Of a stretch of DNA of 64,000 bases, positions 49,040 to 58,016 are shown in pieces. Location: positions 3,348,001 through 3,412,000 of the forward strand of contig OY782680.1 in the NCBI GenBank assembly GCA_963678085.1, written 5' to 3'. The position numbers and the translations under genes are program-made. Source of the DNA: Aliishimia sp963678085 (GTDB lineage: Bacteria > Pseudomonadota > Alphaproteobacteria > Rhodobacterales > Rhodobacteraceae). Positions within the stretch are counted from its first letter, which is position 1. Each line of letters starts with the position of its first letter. Under the pieces are notes generated by a model. The model did not search any database, was not told the DNA's origin, and was given only the letters and a program-made list of their open reading frames with translations.

Positions 49040-50032
49040 TCACTTCAAAACTTGGCGCTCCAGTGTGAACCCCTCTTTGGCCAGCAGGTTCAAAACCCCG
49101 TTCTCCCCGGACAAGTGCCCAGCCCCAAATGCCACAACGGAAACGCCTTTGGGCGCGGCCAAAAGATGCTCCATCCAGGCCTTATTCCGCCGATCCAAAA
49201 GATCTTCGAGCATTCCGTCAAAGAAGGCATCAATCTCAGCCGGGCTCGCATCCGTATGGCGCCGCGCAAGGAAGCGAGACATCTCCACCCCTTCAAGCGG
49301 GCGCTCATCGAAATAGGATTCCACCAATGAGGCCGTACTATTGGCGATAGTTTCTTCGGGCATCACGCCCAATTCCATCATCTCAATCTGCTCTTCCATA
49401 CTGCTTTCACCCATGATGGTGAACAGGGTGTCATAAGGCTCTAGCGCCTTAACGGGCACATCAGATTGGCCTGCGCTTTTGATCAAGATCCCATCAAGCC
49501 CCTTCGCGCCCGTGTTCATTTCGGCCCACAGGCAAGGCGGGAAGGCGAGAAGCAGCGACAGGTAAAACGGTTTGGACTTGGCTGCCATTGGTCCGGGAAA
49601 GCCACGCAGTGCCGCCGCCTGTTGAAGCGCCTGCCACGTATCGGGCTCAAGCAGCTCGGGCAGGGTTGGCCCGTCCATGATGAAAAGCAGGCTGGGGTTG
49701 CGCGCGATCGCAGATTGCAACTTTGCTTCTTCTTCGGGACCGGCCTCAACATAAAGCGTGCTCGCTGAATTTAACACGGGCTGCAAACGCGTTATAAACC
49801 CATCAAAGCGCGAATCTGGGATATGGAGCGTGCCAATCACATGCAGCTCTTGATCGCCGCGCGTCGCGGTCCAATACAGACCCTCGGCATAAGGTTTTTG
49901 CGCGATGCGCTGCTGCATCTCGCGGCGCTCATCTGCAGAAAGCTGCCCACGAATATCTTGCCCGGCACACAAAGCGGCAGCCAAGTTAGGCAAAAGGAAA
50001 AAGGCGATAGCGGCAAAGAATATATATCTCAT
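49040..50032 (-). CDS. TraB/GumN family protein
   Basis: 330 residues from the ATG at 50032, chosen for the signal peptide (MRYIFFAAIAFFLLPNLAAA); the frame is open to 50068. Typical motifs: ELHVIGTLHIPDSRFDGF near the start, with the conserved Gly-Thr-x-His, and the C-terminal VSVVAFGAGHLSGENGVLNLLAKEGFTLERQ with Gly-x-Gly-His. The family is proposed to be metalloprotease-like; the role in bacteria is unsettled. Divergent from groES. Confidence 0.85.
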   Translation of the reverse strand: MRYIFFAAIAFFLLPNLAAALCAGQDIRGQLSADERREMQQRIAQKPYAEGLYWTATRGDQELHVIGTLHIPDSRFDGFITRLQPVLNSASTLYVEAGPEEEAKLQSAIARNPSLLFIMDGPTLPELLEPDTWQALQQAAALRGFPGPMAAKSKPFYLSLLLAFPPCLWAEMNTGAKGLDGILIKSAGQSDVPVKALEPYDTLFTIMGESSMEEQIEMMELGVMPEETIANSTASLVESYFDERPLEGVEMSRFLARRHTDASPAEIDAFFDGMLEDLLDRRNKAWMEHLLAAPKGVSVVAFGAGHLSGENGVLNLLAKEGFTLERQVLK

Positions 50033-50110
50033 GCCCCCCAAGGTAGATCGCCCTTTCGATTCATGCAATCAGGCGGTGTCAGACATGGTAATTTTTTGTC
50101 ATCAAAGCTG

Positions 50111-50139
50111 TTGACTCATCACCTCCCCCTCCCTATCTG
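50111..50139 (+). promoter_or_regulatory. sigma-70-type promoter of groESL
   Basis: TTGACT (50111-50116) and TATCTG (50134-50139) are separated by 17 bases, a good vegetative promoter. The expected transcription start would fall at the left arm of the CIRCE element, a classic repression arrangement. Confidence 0.6.
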
Positions 50140-50146
50140 CGGATCG

Positions 50147-50173
50147 TTATCACTCACAAGATGCGAGTGCTAA
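50147..50173. promoter_or_regulatory. CIRCE element (HrcA operator) upstream of groESL
   Basis: TTATCACTC-N9-GAGTGCTAA, one mismatch from the CIRCE consensus (TTAGCACTC-N9-GAGTGCTAA). It lies 56 bp before the groES ATG. HrcA binds CIRCE and represses chaperonin genes until heat shock; hrcA itself is not in this window. Confidence 0.93.
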
Positions 50174-50228
50174 CGGGATCAACAGGGATCCCAAAGAGAA
50201 ACTTTGAGCCTTCTAAGGAGCTACAAAG

Positions 50229-50516
50229 ATGGCATTACAACCGCTTCATGACCGGGTGCTGGTGCGCCGCACAGAAAGCGAAGAGAAAACTGCGGGTGGA
50301 CTTATCATCCCAGATAGCGCGAAAGAAAAGCCTTCCGAGGGCGAAATTGTGGCCGCAGGCCCAGGTGCGCGCAAAGACAGCGGCGAGCTGATCGAGATGG
50401 CTGTTAAGCCAGGCGACAAGGTTCTGTTCGGCAAATGGTCCGGCACCGAAGTCACACTCGATGGCGAAGAGCTGTTGATGATGAAAGAATCCGACATCAT
50501 GGGCATCATCTCTTAA
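50229..50516 (+). CDS. groES: co-chaperonin GroES
   Basis: 95 residues. PLHDRVLVRRTESEEKTAGGLIIPDSAKEKPSEGEIVAAGPG carries the mobile loop that contacts GroEL, and KPGDKVLFGKWSGTEVTLDGEELLMMKESDIMGII completes the family pattern. It forms the heptameric lid of the GroEL chamber. The ribosome site AAGGAG precedes the ATG. Co-transcribed with groEL, 48 bp downstream. Confidence 0.98.
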   Translation: MALQPLHDRVLVRRTESEEKTAGGLIIPDSAKEKPSEGEIVAAGPGARKDSGELIEMAVKPGDKVLFGKWSGTEVTLDGEELLMMKESDIMGIIS

Positions 50517-50564
50517 GCTCCGGCTAAGAGATCCCCATTCCCATTTCAGATTAGGAGACGAGAC

Positions 50565-52208
50565 ATGTCTGCAAAAGACGTCAAGTTTGATACCGACGCC
50601 CGCGACCGTATGCTGCGCGGCGTAAACACTCTGGCCAACGCGGTTAAAGTGACCCTGGGCCCCAAAGGCCGTAACGTTGTTCTGGACAAATCTTTTGGCG
50701 CACCGCGCATCACCAAAGACGGTGTATCCGTAGCCAAAGAGATCGAACTGGAAGATAAGTTCGAAAACATGGGCGCGCAGATGGTGAAAGAAGTCGCCAG
50801 CCGCACCAATGACGAAGCGGGCGATGGCACGACCACAGCGACCGTTCTGGCGCAAGCTATCGTGACAGAAGGCATGAAAGCGGTTGCCGCTGGCATGAAC
50901 CCAATGGATCTTAAGCGCGGCGTTGATCTGGCGACAGCGAAAGTTGTTGAATCCATCGTGAACTCCGCTCGTGAAGTCAAAGACAGCGACGAAGTTGCGC
51001 AGGTTGGCACCATCTCCGCCAATGGCGAAACTGAAATCGGCCAGCAAATCGCAGATGCGATGCAAAAAGTTGGCAATGAAGGCGTGATCACTGTTGAGGA
51101 AAACAAAGGCCTCGAAACAGAGACAGACGTTGTTGAGGGCATGCAGTTCGACCGCGGCTACCTCTCCCCTTACTTCGTGACCAATGCTGACAAAATGACA
51201 GCTGAACTCGAAGATTGCATGATCTTGCTGCACGAGAAAAAGCTCTCTTCCCTGCAGCCAATGGTTCCTCTGCTCGAATCTGTGATCCAATCGCAAAAGC
51301 CACTTCTGATCATCGCAGAAGACGTCGAAGGCGAAGCGCTGGCAACTCTGGTTGTGAACAAACTGCGTGGCGGTCTGAAAATCGCTGCCGTGAAAGCCCC
51401 AGGCTTTGGCGATCGTCGTAAAGCAATGCTGCAAGACATCGCGATCCTGACCGGCGGCCAAGTGATCTCCGAAGATCTCGGCATGAAGCTGGAAAACGTC
51501 ACCATGGACATGCTCGGCACTGCCAAGAAGGTCCAAATCACCAAAGACGAAACAACAGTCGTTGACGGTGCTGGTGAGAAAGCGGAAATCGAAGCACGTG
51601 TTGCCCAGATCCGTGGTCAGATCGAAGAAACAACCTCCGATTACGACCGTGAAAAGCTGCAAGAGCGTGTTGCGAAACTCGCAGGCGGTGTGGCCGTGAT
51701 CCGCGTTGGCGGCATGACCGAAGTGGAAGTAAAAGAGCGCAAGGACCGTGTAGACGATGCTCTGAACGCAACACGCGCTGCAGTTCAAGAAGGCGTTGTT
51801 GTGGGCGGCGGTGTTGCTCTGGTTCAGGGCGGCAAAGGTCTTGTGGGCATGGAAGGCGCAAATGCTGACCAAACCGCAGGCATCAAAATCGTTGCACGCG
51901 CGATCGAAGCGCCTCTGCGCCAAATCGCAGAGAACGCAGGTGTTGACGGCGCAGTTGTTGCCGGCAAAATCCGCGAAAGCGACGATAGCTCCTTTGGCTT
52001 TAACGCACAAACAGAAGAGTATGGTGATCTGTTCGAATTCGGCGTGATCGACCCAGCAAAAGTTGTGCGCACCGCTCTGGAAGACGCAGCCTCCGTTGCA
52101 GGCCTGCTGATCACCACCGAAGCAATGGTTGCCGACAAACCAGCCAAAGAAGGCGCCGGCGGCGCGCCAGCAATGCCCGACATGGGCGGCATGGGCGGCA
52201 TGATGTAA
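50565..52208 (+). CDS. groEL: chaperonin GroEL
   Basis: 547 residues, the standard length. VTLGPKGRNVVLDKSFGAPRITKDGVSVAKEIELEDKFENMGAQMVKEVASRTNDEAGDGTTTATVLAQAI contains the ATP-binding GDGTTT element, AAVKAPGFGDRRKAML the apical domain marker, and the tail is the usual Gly-Met repeat (GGMGGMM). ATP-driven folding chamber in the cytoplasm. Followed by a strong terminator. Confidence 0.98.
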   Translation: MSAKDVKFDTDARDRMLRGVNTLANAVKVTLGPKGRNVVLDKSFGAPRITKDGVSVAKEIELEDKFENMGAQMVKEVASRTNDEAGDGTTTATVLAQAIVTEGMKAVAAGMNPMDLKRGVDLATAKVVESIVNSAREVKDSDEVAQVGTISANGETEIGQQIADAMQKVGNEGVITVEENKGLETETDVVEGMQFDRGYLSPYFVTNADKMTAELEDCMILLHEKKLSSLQPMVPLLESVIQSQKPLLIIAEDVEGEALATLVVNKLRGGLKIAAVKAPGFGDRRKAMLQDIAILTGGQVISEDLGMKLENVTMDMLGTAKKVQITKDETTVVDGAGEKAEIEARVAQIRGQIEETTSDYDREKLQERVAKLAGGVAVIRVGGMTEVEVKERKDRVDDALNATRAAVQEGVVVGGGVALVQGGKGLVGMEGANADQTAGIKIVARAIEAPLRQIAENAGVDGAVVAGKIRESDDSSFGFNAQTEEYGDLFEFGVIDPAKVVRTALEDAASVAGLLITTEAMVADKPAKEGAGGAPAMPDMGGMGGMM

Positions 52209-52235
52209 GCCAGCCCTTCCAGGCTTAAACACCCT

Positions 52236-52265
52236 AAGGGTCGCCAGCTTTTGGCGGCCCTTTTT
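52236..52265 (+). terminator. intrinsic terminator of groESL
   Basis: GGGTCGCCA and TGGCGGCCC pair (one G-T wobble) around a short loop, followed by TTTTT, 28 bp after the groEL stop. Textbook rho-independent terminator. Confidence 0.9.
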
Positions 52266-52379
52266 CATTGGTCGTCCTTAGCGCCTTGGGCCTGCTTGCA
52301 GCGCGGCGCTTGAGATCGCAATCCGAAAACCCTATCACAGAAAATATCGGCTAAGCCCCGGCTATCGGTGACTAAGCAG

Positions 52380-52532
52380 ATGTTTTGGTCTCGCCCCTTT
52401 GTTTCTGACGATATGGCGTCTTGGATTTTGGAATGCTTTGATTGGTTCGATGCGCGATTTGAGCCACCCCTCGCCCCAATCCTGCCCACAAAGGAGTTCT
52501 TCAAAGAACGCCTTCCCAAACCAATAGAATAA
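52380..52532 (+). pseudogene. 50-residue ORF, possibly the 5' remnant of a conserved hypothetical gene
   Basis: ATG at 52380 to TAA at 52530-52532. The product is rich in aromatic residues (MFWSRPFVSDDMASWILECF, then DWFDARFEPPLAPILPTKEFF) and reads like the N-terminus of a longer conserved proteobacterial hypothetical protein with a D-WL---F pattern before LPT-x-x-FF. No continuation in any frame was seen in the next 140 bp. It could be a real 50-residue protein. The family link is from memory and uncertain. Confidence 0.4.
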
Positions 52533-52678
52533 CAGTAAAGGGGTAAATCAGGGAAGTCGCACATCAGAAAACCCAAACCAGACGGCGTAGGAAGCTATGG
52601 GGCCTGCCTACCTTTTTGAAGTGCGATGGCCTTGTGCTAAGTATTGTCGACTCCTGACGCAAGAAATGAAAAACTACC

Positions 52679-53431
52679 ATGCTAAGAAAAATTAAATCCT
52701 TGGGGCAAAGGCTTACGTCAGCCAAGCCTGAGCCAGAGGTACAATGGATAAAGAACACACCCGGTTCGAAATTGGGGTTACTGCTCACCGGGGAGTCTAT
52801 CCCATCGCCACAATCTAAGTTCAGCGAGACCATCAACACAATTGCCCAAGAAACGAATAATAAAGGGGCGCTTGATCTTTGGGATGGATATGGTGACAAC
52901 AACACCAGAGGCCCGACGCGCACCTCTGGCCAGGTTAGCACACCTCCCCCGGTAGGGAACTTCTACACTGCTCTCGTGAAAGCTCTGAAACCGGACGTCA
53001 TGATCGAGTTCGGGACGGCGTTCGGCGTGTCTGGGATGTATTTTCTCGCCGGGATGGAAGAGAATGAGAAAGGGAAACTTCTCACTTTCGAACCCAACCG
53101 ACCATGGGCGGAGATTGCGAGAGGGAACCTCGAAAAGATAAGCGATCGCTTCCACGCCACTATTGGTACGTTTGAAGACGAAATTGACAGTGTTTTAGGG
53201 GACGGAGAGCAGATCGACCTGGCGTTTATCGATGGCATTCACACCGAGGAATTCGTTCGCCCGCAGCTAGAACTGGTTGTCGCCCGCGCAAAAAGCGGTT
53301 CGGTACTCATTCTAGACGATATTTCGTTTGGAGACTGCATGATCAAATACTGGAACGAGGTGGCTCAGGATGACCGTTTCATTGCCAGTATTTCGTTGTC
53401 GGGTCGCGTTGGCCTACTAGAAATGCGTTAA
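52679..53431 (+). CDS. class I SAM-dependent methyltransferase
   Basis: 250 residues of the Methyltransf_24/CmcI-like type. The nucleotide-binding region is DVMIEFGTAFGVSGMYFLAGM (motif I), then GKLLTFEPN (acidic strand 2 end) and IDLAFIDGIHTEEFVRPQLELVVARAKSGSVLILDDISFGD (motifs IV-V). The N-terminal 90 residues are polar. The substrate could be a sugar, peptide or small molecule; there are no neighbouring biosynthesis genes to help. A hairpin terminator follows the gene. Confidence 0.8.
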   Translation: MLRKIKSLGQRLTSAKPEPEVQWIKNTPGSKLGLLLTGESIPSPQSKFSETINTIAQETNNKGALDLWDGYGDNNTRGPTRTSGQVSTPPPVGNFYTALVKALKPDVMIEFGTAFGVSGMYFLAGMEENEKGKLLTFEPNRPWAEIARGNLEKISDRFHATIGTFEDEIDSVLGDGEQIDLAFIDGIHTEEFVRPQLELVVARAKSGSVLILDDISFGDCMIKYWNEVAQDDRFIASISLSGRVGLLEMR

Positions 53432-53446
53432 AGGCGGGGTATCCGG

Positions 53447-53483
53447 TAAGCGTGGGAAAAGCGGCTTAGTTTTTCCACGCTTA
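53447..53483 (+). terminator. terminator of the methyltransferase gene
   Basis: TAAGCGTGGGAAAA pairs with TTTTTCCACGCTTA around a 9-base loop, beginning 16 bp after the stop. The stem contains its own T tract, as in many intrinsic terminators. Confidence 0.8.
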
Positions 53484-53554
53484 TAGCCTATCGAGGCGAC
53501 AACCGGAGGTCAGTTTTCGCCTTGATGGGGCAGTCGCAAATAGTCACGTTAAAT

Positions 53555-53575
53555 GAGGCGCTGATCTAGCGCCTC
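53555..53575 (-). terminator. hairpin after the aap operon
   Basis: GAGGCGCT-GATCT-AGCGCCTC is a perfect 8-bp stem, seven bases beyond the stop of aapP (minus strand). There is no long T tract, so it may stabilise the 3' end rather than terminate alone. Confidence 0.55.
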
Positions 53576-53581
53576 TCCATT

Positions 53582-54346
53582 TCAGTGCCCCAAGATTTGG
53601 CTGAGGAAGAGCTGAGTGCGTGGGCTTTGCGGGTTCATAAAGAACTCTTCTGGCTCATTCTGCTCAACGATTTGGCCCTGATCCATAAAGATCACCCGAT
53701 TGGCAACTTGGCGGGCAAAGCCCATCTCGTGGGTCACGCACAGCATGGTCATGCCCTCTTGCGCCAGCTCGATCATCGTATCCAGAACCTCTTTGATCAT
53801 CTCAGGATCAAGTGCCGATGTCGGCTCGTCAAAGAGCATGATGCGCGGCTTCATACAGAGCGAGCGGGCAATGGCCACGCGCTGCTGCTGACCACCCGAG
53901 AGCTGACCGGGATATTTATTCGCCTGATCCGGGATCTTGACCTTTTCGAGGAAATGCATCGCGGTTTCTTCGGCCTCTTTCTTGGGCGTTTTGCGCACCC
54001 AGATCGGGGCCAGCGTGCAATTCTCCAGGATCGTCAAATGCGGGAAAAGGTTGAAGTGCTGAAAGCACATGCCCACCTCTGAGCGGATTTTGTCGATGTT
54101 TTTCACATCACTTGACAGAACCGTGCCATCCACTTCGATGCGCCCTTGCTGGTGTTCTTCCAGCGCGTTGATGCAGCGGATTAGCGTGGACTTGCCCGAC
54201 CCGGAGGGGCCACAGATCACGATCCGCTCGCCTCGATTAACGGTCAGATTGATGTCGCGCAGCACGTGAAATGCCCCGTACCACTTGTTCATGTTCGAGA
54301 TGGAGATTGCGATCTCGTCGCTGACTTTCATTTGAGCCTCAGACAT
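53582..54346 (-). CDS. aapP: general L-amino-acid ABC transporter ATP-binding protein (AapP/BztD)
   Basis: 254 residues. Walker A GPSGSGKST at 46-54, MCFQHFNLFPHLTILEN Q-loop, QLSGGQQQRVAIARSLCMKPRIMLFDEPTSALDPEM signature and Walker B, and the H-loop VTHEMGFARQVANRV. It drives the AapQ/AapM permease in uptake of glutamate, aspartate and their amides. Last gene of aapJQMP, 12 bp after aapM. Confidence 0.93.
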   Translation of the reverse strand: MSEAQMKVSDEIAISISNMNKWYGAFHVLRDINLTVNRGERIVICGPSGSGKSTLIRCINALEEHQQGRIEVDGTVLSSDVKNIDKIRSEVGMCFQHFNLFPHLTILENCTLAPIWVRKTPKKEAEETAMHFLEKVKIPDQANKYPGQLSGGQQQRVAIARSLCMKPRIMLFDEPTSALDPEMIKEVLDTMIELAQEGMTMLCVTHEMGFARQVANRVIFMDQGQIVEQNEPEEFFMNPQSPRTQLFLSQILGH

Positions 54347-54358
54347 GTGATTAGCTCC

Positions 54359-55651
54359 TTATCTATGATCGGTCGCAAGACGGCGTTCGAGCCATTGCGA
54401 GTATTGAGAAATGCCGTAGCAGATGACGAAAAAGAGGATGGAGGCGGCCAAGAACAGCTCCCAGTAGATCCCCTTCCAGGCGGCGCTTTCGACAATCGGC
54501 CCGCGGATCATGCCCACCAGATCGAACATCGAGATAACCGAAACCAGCGTGGTATCTTTGAACAGTCCCACCGCCACATTCACGATTCCGGGAATAGAGA
54601 TCTTGAGCGCTTGCGGCAGGATGATCAGCCGCATGGCTTGTGGATAATCGAGCCCTAGGCTATCCGCCGCCTCATATTGCCCCTTTGGCAGCGCTGCGAG
54701 CCCGCCCCGGATAACTTCGGCAACATAGGCCGCAGAGAACATGGTGATCATAATCACAACGCGGATAAAGAGGTCGATATTTGATCCAGGCGGAAAGAAA
54801 TAGGCCAAGACCACGCTTGCCACAAAAAGCAAGGTGATCAGAGGAACGCCCCGGATGAACTCAATGAACACCACGCAGATGCCCTTAATGATCGGCATAT
54901 CCGACTGACGCCCCAGCGCCAGCGCGATCCCCAGCGGGATCGAGAGCGACACACAAGTGACCCCAAGCATCATATTCAGCATAAAGCCGCCCAGGTTCCG
55001 GGATTCGACCGCTTCAAAAAACGGCACTTCTGGCGCGAGAATAGGCGTGATGTAACTTGTGGCCCACCATGTCACGAACGCGGCGGCGATGGCTCCAAAG
55101 AAGCCTGCGGCAAAGCTCTGTGTGACCAGGTTTGAATAGACCACATAAGCCACGACAAAGCCGAGCAACGCAAAGATCGGTGCCCAGATCGTTCCACCCC
55201 AAATCAGCCAAAAGGCGATAAACGGATAGAGCCCGGTAAAGATCAAAAGCTTGCGCGGCAGATCGAAAAACAACACGGGCGCGGCGGCCACAAAGAGCAG
55301 CGCAAAGGCCAGGCCAGGACGCCAGTAATGCTCTGCCGGGTAGCTGATGCCGAATAGCAGCTGGTTCCAACGCTCTGCCAGCACGGCAAAGCAGGCCCCG
55401 CGATCAAGCCCCGCTTCGCTGAGAACGGCGCGGCAGCCTTGCAGACTGTCAGAGTTCCACACGCCGTTGAGGAGCCACGGACCGGCCCCCGCAAGGATGC
55501 TGTAAATCGCCCAGAGCGCCGCCAGGGTGAGCAGCCCGTTGGGGATGGAAGAGAACAGGTTCTCACGCAGCCATTTCACAACGCCCTGTTCGGAGGCCGG
55601 GGGGGCTTTTGGCTCTAGCGTTTCGGTGCGCACAAAAGAGACATTCGACAT
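54359..55651 (-). CDS. aapM: general L-amino-acid ABC transporter permease (AapM/BztC)
   Basis: 430 residues, longer than typical polar amino-acid permeases because of the N-terminal membrane extension usual for AapM/BztC. The EAA loop VIRGGLAALPKGQYEAADSLGLDYPQAMRLIILPQALKISIPGIVN lies in the C-terminal half, and GIALALGRQSDMPIIKGICVVFIEFIRGVPLITLLF starts the BPD_transp_1 domain. Its ATG follows the aapQ stop by one base. Confidence 0.92.
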   Translation of the reverse strand: MSNVSFVRTETLEPKAPPASEQGVVKWLRENLFSSIPNGLLTLAALWAIYSILAGAGPWLLNGVWNSDSLQGCRAVLSEAGLDRGACFAVLAERWNQLLFGISYPAEHYWRPGLAFALLFVAAAPVLFFDLPRKLLIFTGLYPFIAFWLIWGGTIWAPIFALLGFVVAYVVYSNLVTQSFAAGFFGAIAAAFVTWWATSYITPILAPEVPFFEAVESRNLGGFMLNMMLGVTCVSLSIPLGIALALGRQSDMPIIKGICVVFIEFIRGVPLITLLFVASVVLAYFFPPGSNIDLFIRVVIMITMFSAAYVAEVIRGGLAALPKGQYEAADSLGLDYPQAMRLIILPQALKISIPGIVNVAVGLFKDTTLVSVISMFDLVGMIRGPIVESAAWKGIYWELFLAASILFFVICYGISQYSQWLERRLATDHR

Positions 55652-55652
55652 C

Positions 55653-56879
55653 TTAGCGCTCCTTCAGTTTAACGGAGTTGTTATAAACATTCATCACCGC
55701 CGAAATGGACAGCGAGATGCTCAGATAAAACGCCATGAGCAGCAAGATCGCCTCAATCGCACGGCCCGTCTGGTTCAGCGTGATGCCCCCCAGCGTGCCT
55801 GTCAGATCCATATATCCCACGGCGATGGCCAGCGATGAGTTCTTGGTGATGTTCAAATAATGCGAGATCATCGGCGGGATGATGACGCGCAGAGCCTGCG
55901 GCAAAATCACAAGGTTCATAATCGGCCCCGGACGCATACCGAGCGAGGCAGCGGCCTCGGTCTGTCCCTTGGACACGGCCTGAATACCGGCCCGCACATT
56001 CTCCGCGATAAAGGCACCTGTGTAGATGGCCAAAGCGAACCAAAGCGCAATGAGTGAGCCCCGGATCTGGATTCCACCCTTGAAGTTGAACCCTTTGAGC
56101 GCCGGAATATCCCAAGCTAACCCCATCGCCAAGCAGGCCACAATGAGCGGCACAAGCCAAATCCCAAGCGTGGAAGGCCATGTCATGGGCCGATTGCCTG
56201 TTTCATTTTGCACTTTTGTGGCCCATTTGCTCAATGCGCGCGCACCGAAGAAAGAGCCGATCAGCGATGCAACAATCACCAGCCAAGCCAAGCCCTGCGA
56301 GGCCATGTTACCAAACACAGGCTTGGGCACATAAACGCCGCGATTGGTGAAGGCGAAAAGGTCAAAGAGCATAGATGAGGTGGCCGCATCGCCGCGGAAG
56401 GCGCGCGGGGCGGGCATCACTGTAATCATCACGGTAAAGATGATCAGGATCCAGATCAGAACGGGCACATTGCGGAAGGCTTCCACATAGACCGACATCA
56501 GCTTGGAGACGAGCCAGTTCTTGGACAGACGCAGCACGCCCGCTGTGACTCCGATGATGGTGGCGGTCACACAAGCAAGGACGGACACAATCAACGTGTT
56601 GAGCACCCCAACAAGAGAGGCGCGCCAATGGCTATCCTGGTTGTTATACTCTATCGGGCGCTGGTTGATATCATAACCCGCAGGATCGCCCAAAAAGGCC
56701 CAGGAGATATAAAGCCCAGCAGCCTCCAAATTGGCGATCAAGTTGCTCACCAGATACGTAATGGCAGCAATAAGAGCGAAGAGTGCAATGAATTGGAATG
56801 TATAGCTTCGATACCGCGTATCGTTCAAAAGCATAGATAGCTTGAACGAACCCTGCGGCGGGTCGGACATGGTTGTCAT
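55653..56879 (-). CDS. aapQ: general L-amino-acid ABC transporter permease (AapQ/BztB)
   Basis: 408 residues. N-terminal helix pair, then a permease core with VAGVLRLSKNWLVSKLMSVYVEAFRNVPVLIWILIIF-type sequence and EAA loop VRAGIQAVSKGQTEAAASLGMRPGPIMNLVILPQALRVIIPPMISHYLNITKNSSLA. It pairs with AapM to form the channel. A 10-bp perfect hairpin lies in the gap between aapJ and this gene. Confidence 0.92.
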   Translation of the reverse strand: MTTMSDPPQGSFKLSMLLNDTRYRSYTFQFIALFALIAAITYLVSNLIANLEAAGLYISWAFLGDPAGYDINQRPIEYNNQDSHWRASLVGVLNTLIVSVLACVTATIIGVTAGVLRLSKNWLVSKLMSVYVEAFRNVPVLIWILIIFTVMITVMPAPRAFRGDAATSSMLFDLFAFTNRGVYVPKPVFGNMASQGLAWLVIVASLIGSFFGARALSKWATKVQNETGNRPMTWPSTLGIWLVPLIVACLAMGLAWDIPALKGFNFKGGIQIRGSLIALWFALAIYTGAFIAENVRAGIQAVSKGQTEAAASLGMRPGPIMNLVILPQALRVIIPPMISHYLNITKNSSLAIAVGYMDLTGTLGGITLNQTGRAIEAILLLMAFYLSISLSISAVMNVYNNSVKLKER

Positions 56880-56957
56880 TGGTTGCCCCCTGATGTGATC
56901 CCGTTTTGAGTTTAGCTCATTGTTGAAATGGAATCGCGTTTTATTGGCTGAAAAACC

Positions 56958-56985
56958 AAGGGCGCAGGTTTGATGCTGCGCCCTT
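56958..56985 (-). terminator. intercistronic hairpin between aapJ and aapQ
   Basis: AAGGGCGCAG and CTGCGCCCTT are perfect arms of 10 bp with an 8-base loop, placed 15 bp after the aapJ stop. Such stem-loops after binding-protein genes commonly leave the binding-protein message more abundant than the permease message, by partial termination or mRNA protection (established for other transporters, inferred here). Confidence 0.75.
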
Positions 56986-56999
56986 GATCGAAATTATGT

Positions 57000-58016
57000 T
57001 TAGCGGAACGGTGGGCTGTAAAGCAGGCCGCCCTGGGTCCACTGAGCATTCAGACCACGTGAGAGGCCAATCGCTGTGCTCTCACCGATATTGGCATCAA
57101 AGATCTCACCATAGTTGCCGCTCACAGCCAGAGCACGCTGCGCCCATGTGGCGTCAAGGCCCAGCATCTCGCCCAGAGTGCCTTCGGTGCCCATCAGACG
57201 GTTGATCTCTGGATTGTTGGTGCCCGCTGCCATTTCAGACAGATTCGCGGAGGTCACGCCCAGCTCTTCGGCTGTGATCAGCGCGTTCAAAGTCCAGCGC
57301 ACGATGTCGCCCCACTGGTTGTCACCATGACGTACAAGCGGGCCCAGAGGCTCTTTGGAGACGATTTCAGGCAGAACGGCGTGGGCGTTCGGATCGTCGA
57401 ATGAGGCACGCGTTGCTGCAAGGCCGGAGGCGTCTGTTGTGTAAACGTCACATGCGCCCGCAAGATATTGCTGCTGCGCTTCGGCGTTTGTCTCGATTGG
57501 CACGGGCTCATAGCTGATGTTATTTGCACGGAAGAAATCCGCCAGGTTCAGCTCAGTTGTTGTGCCAGTTTGGATGCAAACTGTTGCGCCGTCGAGGTCT
57601 TTTGCAGAGGACACGCCCAGCTCTTTTGGAACCATGAAGCCTTGGCCGTCATAGTAGTTCACGCCGGTGAATTCGAATTTCAGGTCAACATCACGGGAGA
57701 ATGTCCAAGTGGTGTTACGTGCCAGCATGTCGATCTCGCCAGAGGCCAGAGCGGTAAAGCGTGTTTTGCCGGTTGTTGGAACGAACTCAACTGCGGAGCC
57801 ATCGCCCAAAACAGCCGCCGCAACAGCGCGGCATACCGCGACGTCAAAGCCTTGCCATTCGCCATTTGCATCTGGTGAAGCAAAGCCGATCAGACCAGTG
57901 GACACGCCGCAGTTCAGCTTGCCGCGCGCTTGCACATCTTCAAGCGTTCCGGCTGCCGCTGCGCCAGCCGCCAGGCCAGCAACTGTCAGTGCACCCAAGA
58001 ATACGGATTTTTTCAT
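57000..58016 (-). CDS. aapJ: general L-amino-acid ABC transporter substrate-binding protein (AapJ/BztA)
   Basis: 338 residues with a signal peptide (MKKSVFLGALTVAGLAAGAAAA). Family motifs: TLEDVQARGKLNCGVSTGLIGFASPDANGEWQGFDVAVCRAVAAAVLGD, RNTTWTFSRDVDLKFEFTGVNYYDGQGFMVPK, and the C-terminal GLDATWAQRALAVSGNYGEIFDANIGESTAIGLSRGLNAQWTQGGLLYSPPFR. Periplasmic receptor for acidic amino acids and amides. First gene of the operon; about 200 bp of upstream sequence should contain its promoter. Confidence 0.94.
   Translation of the reverse strand: MKKSVFLGALTVAGLAAGAAAAGTLEDVQARGKLNCGVSTGLIGFASPDANGEWQGFDVAVCRAVAAAVLGDGSAVEFVPTTGKTRFTALASGEIDMLARNTTWTFSRDVDLKFEFTGVNYYDGQGFMVPKELGVSSAKDLDGATVCIQTGTTTELNLADFFRANNISYEPVPIETNAEAQQQYLAGACDVYTTDASGLAATRASFDDPNAHAVLPEIVSKEPLGPLVRHGDNQWGDIVRWTLNALITAEELGVTSANLSEMAAGTNNPEINRLMGTEGTLGEMLGLDATWAQRALAVSGNYGEIFDANIGESTAIGLSRGLNAQWTQGGLLYSPPFR

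Larger units (their letters stand above)
52209..52678. other. 470-bp region between groEL and the methyltransferase gene
   Basis: It contains the groEL terminator (52236-52265) and the short remnant-like ORF at 52380-52532. No other gene is convincing; a 103-codon minus-strand frame (52265-52576) lacks any protein-like pattern. The stretch directly before 52679 has no obvious strong ribosome site. Confidence 0.5.

Noticed and set aside
50235..52268. 677-codon minus-strand frame across groESL
   Set aside because: Antisense shadow of groES and groEL caused by biased codon use; rich in His, Cys and Phe without any domain.
52265..52576. 103-codon minus-strand frame after groEL
   Set aside because: Overlaps the terminator, reads as low-quality sequence and conflicts with the more protein-like 50-codon frame on the other strand.
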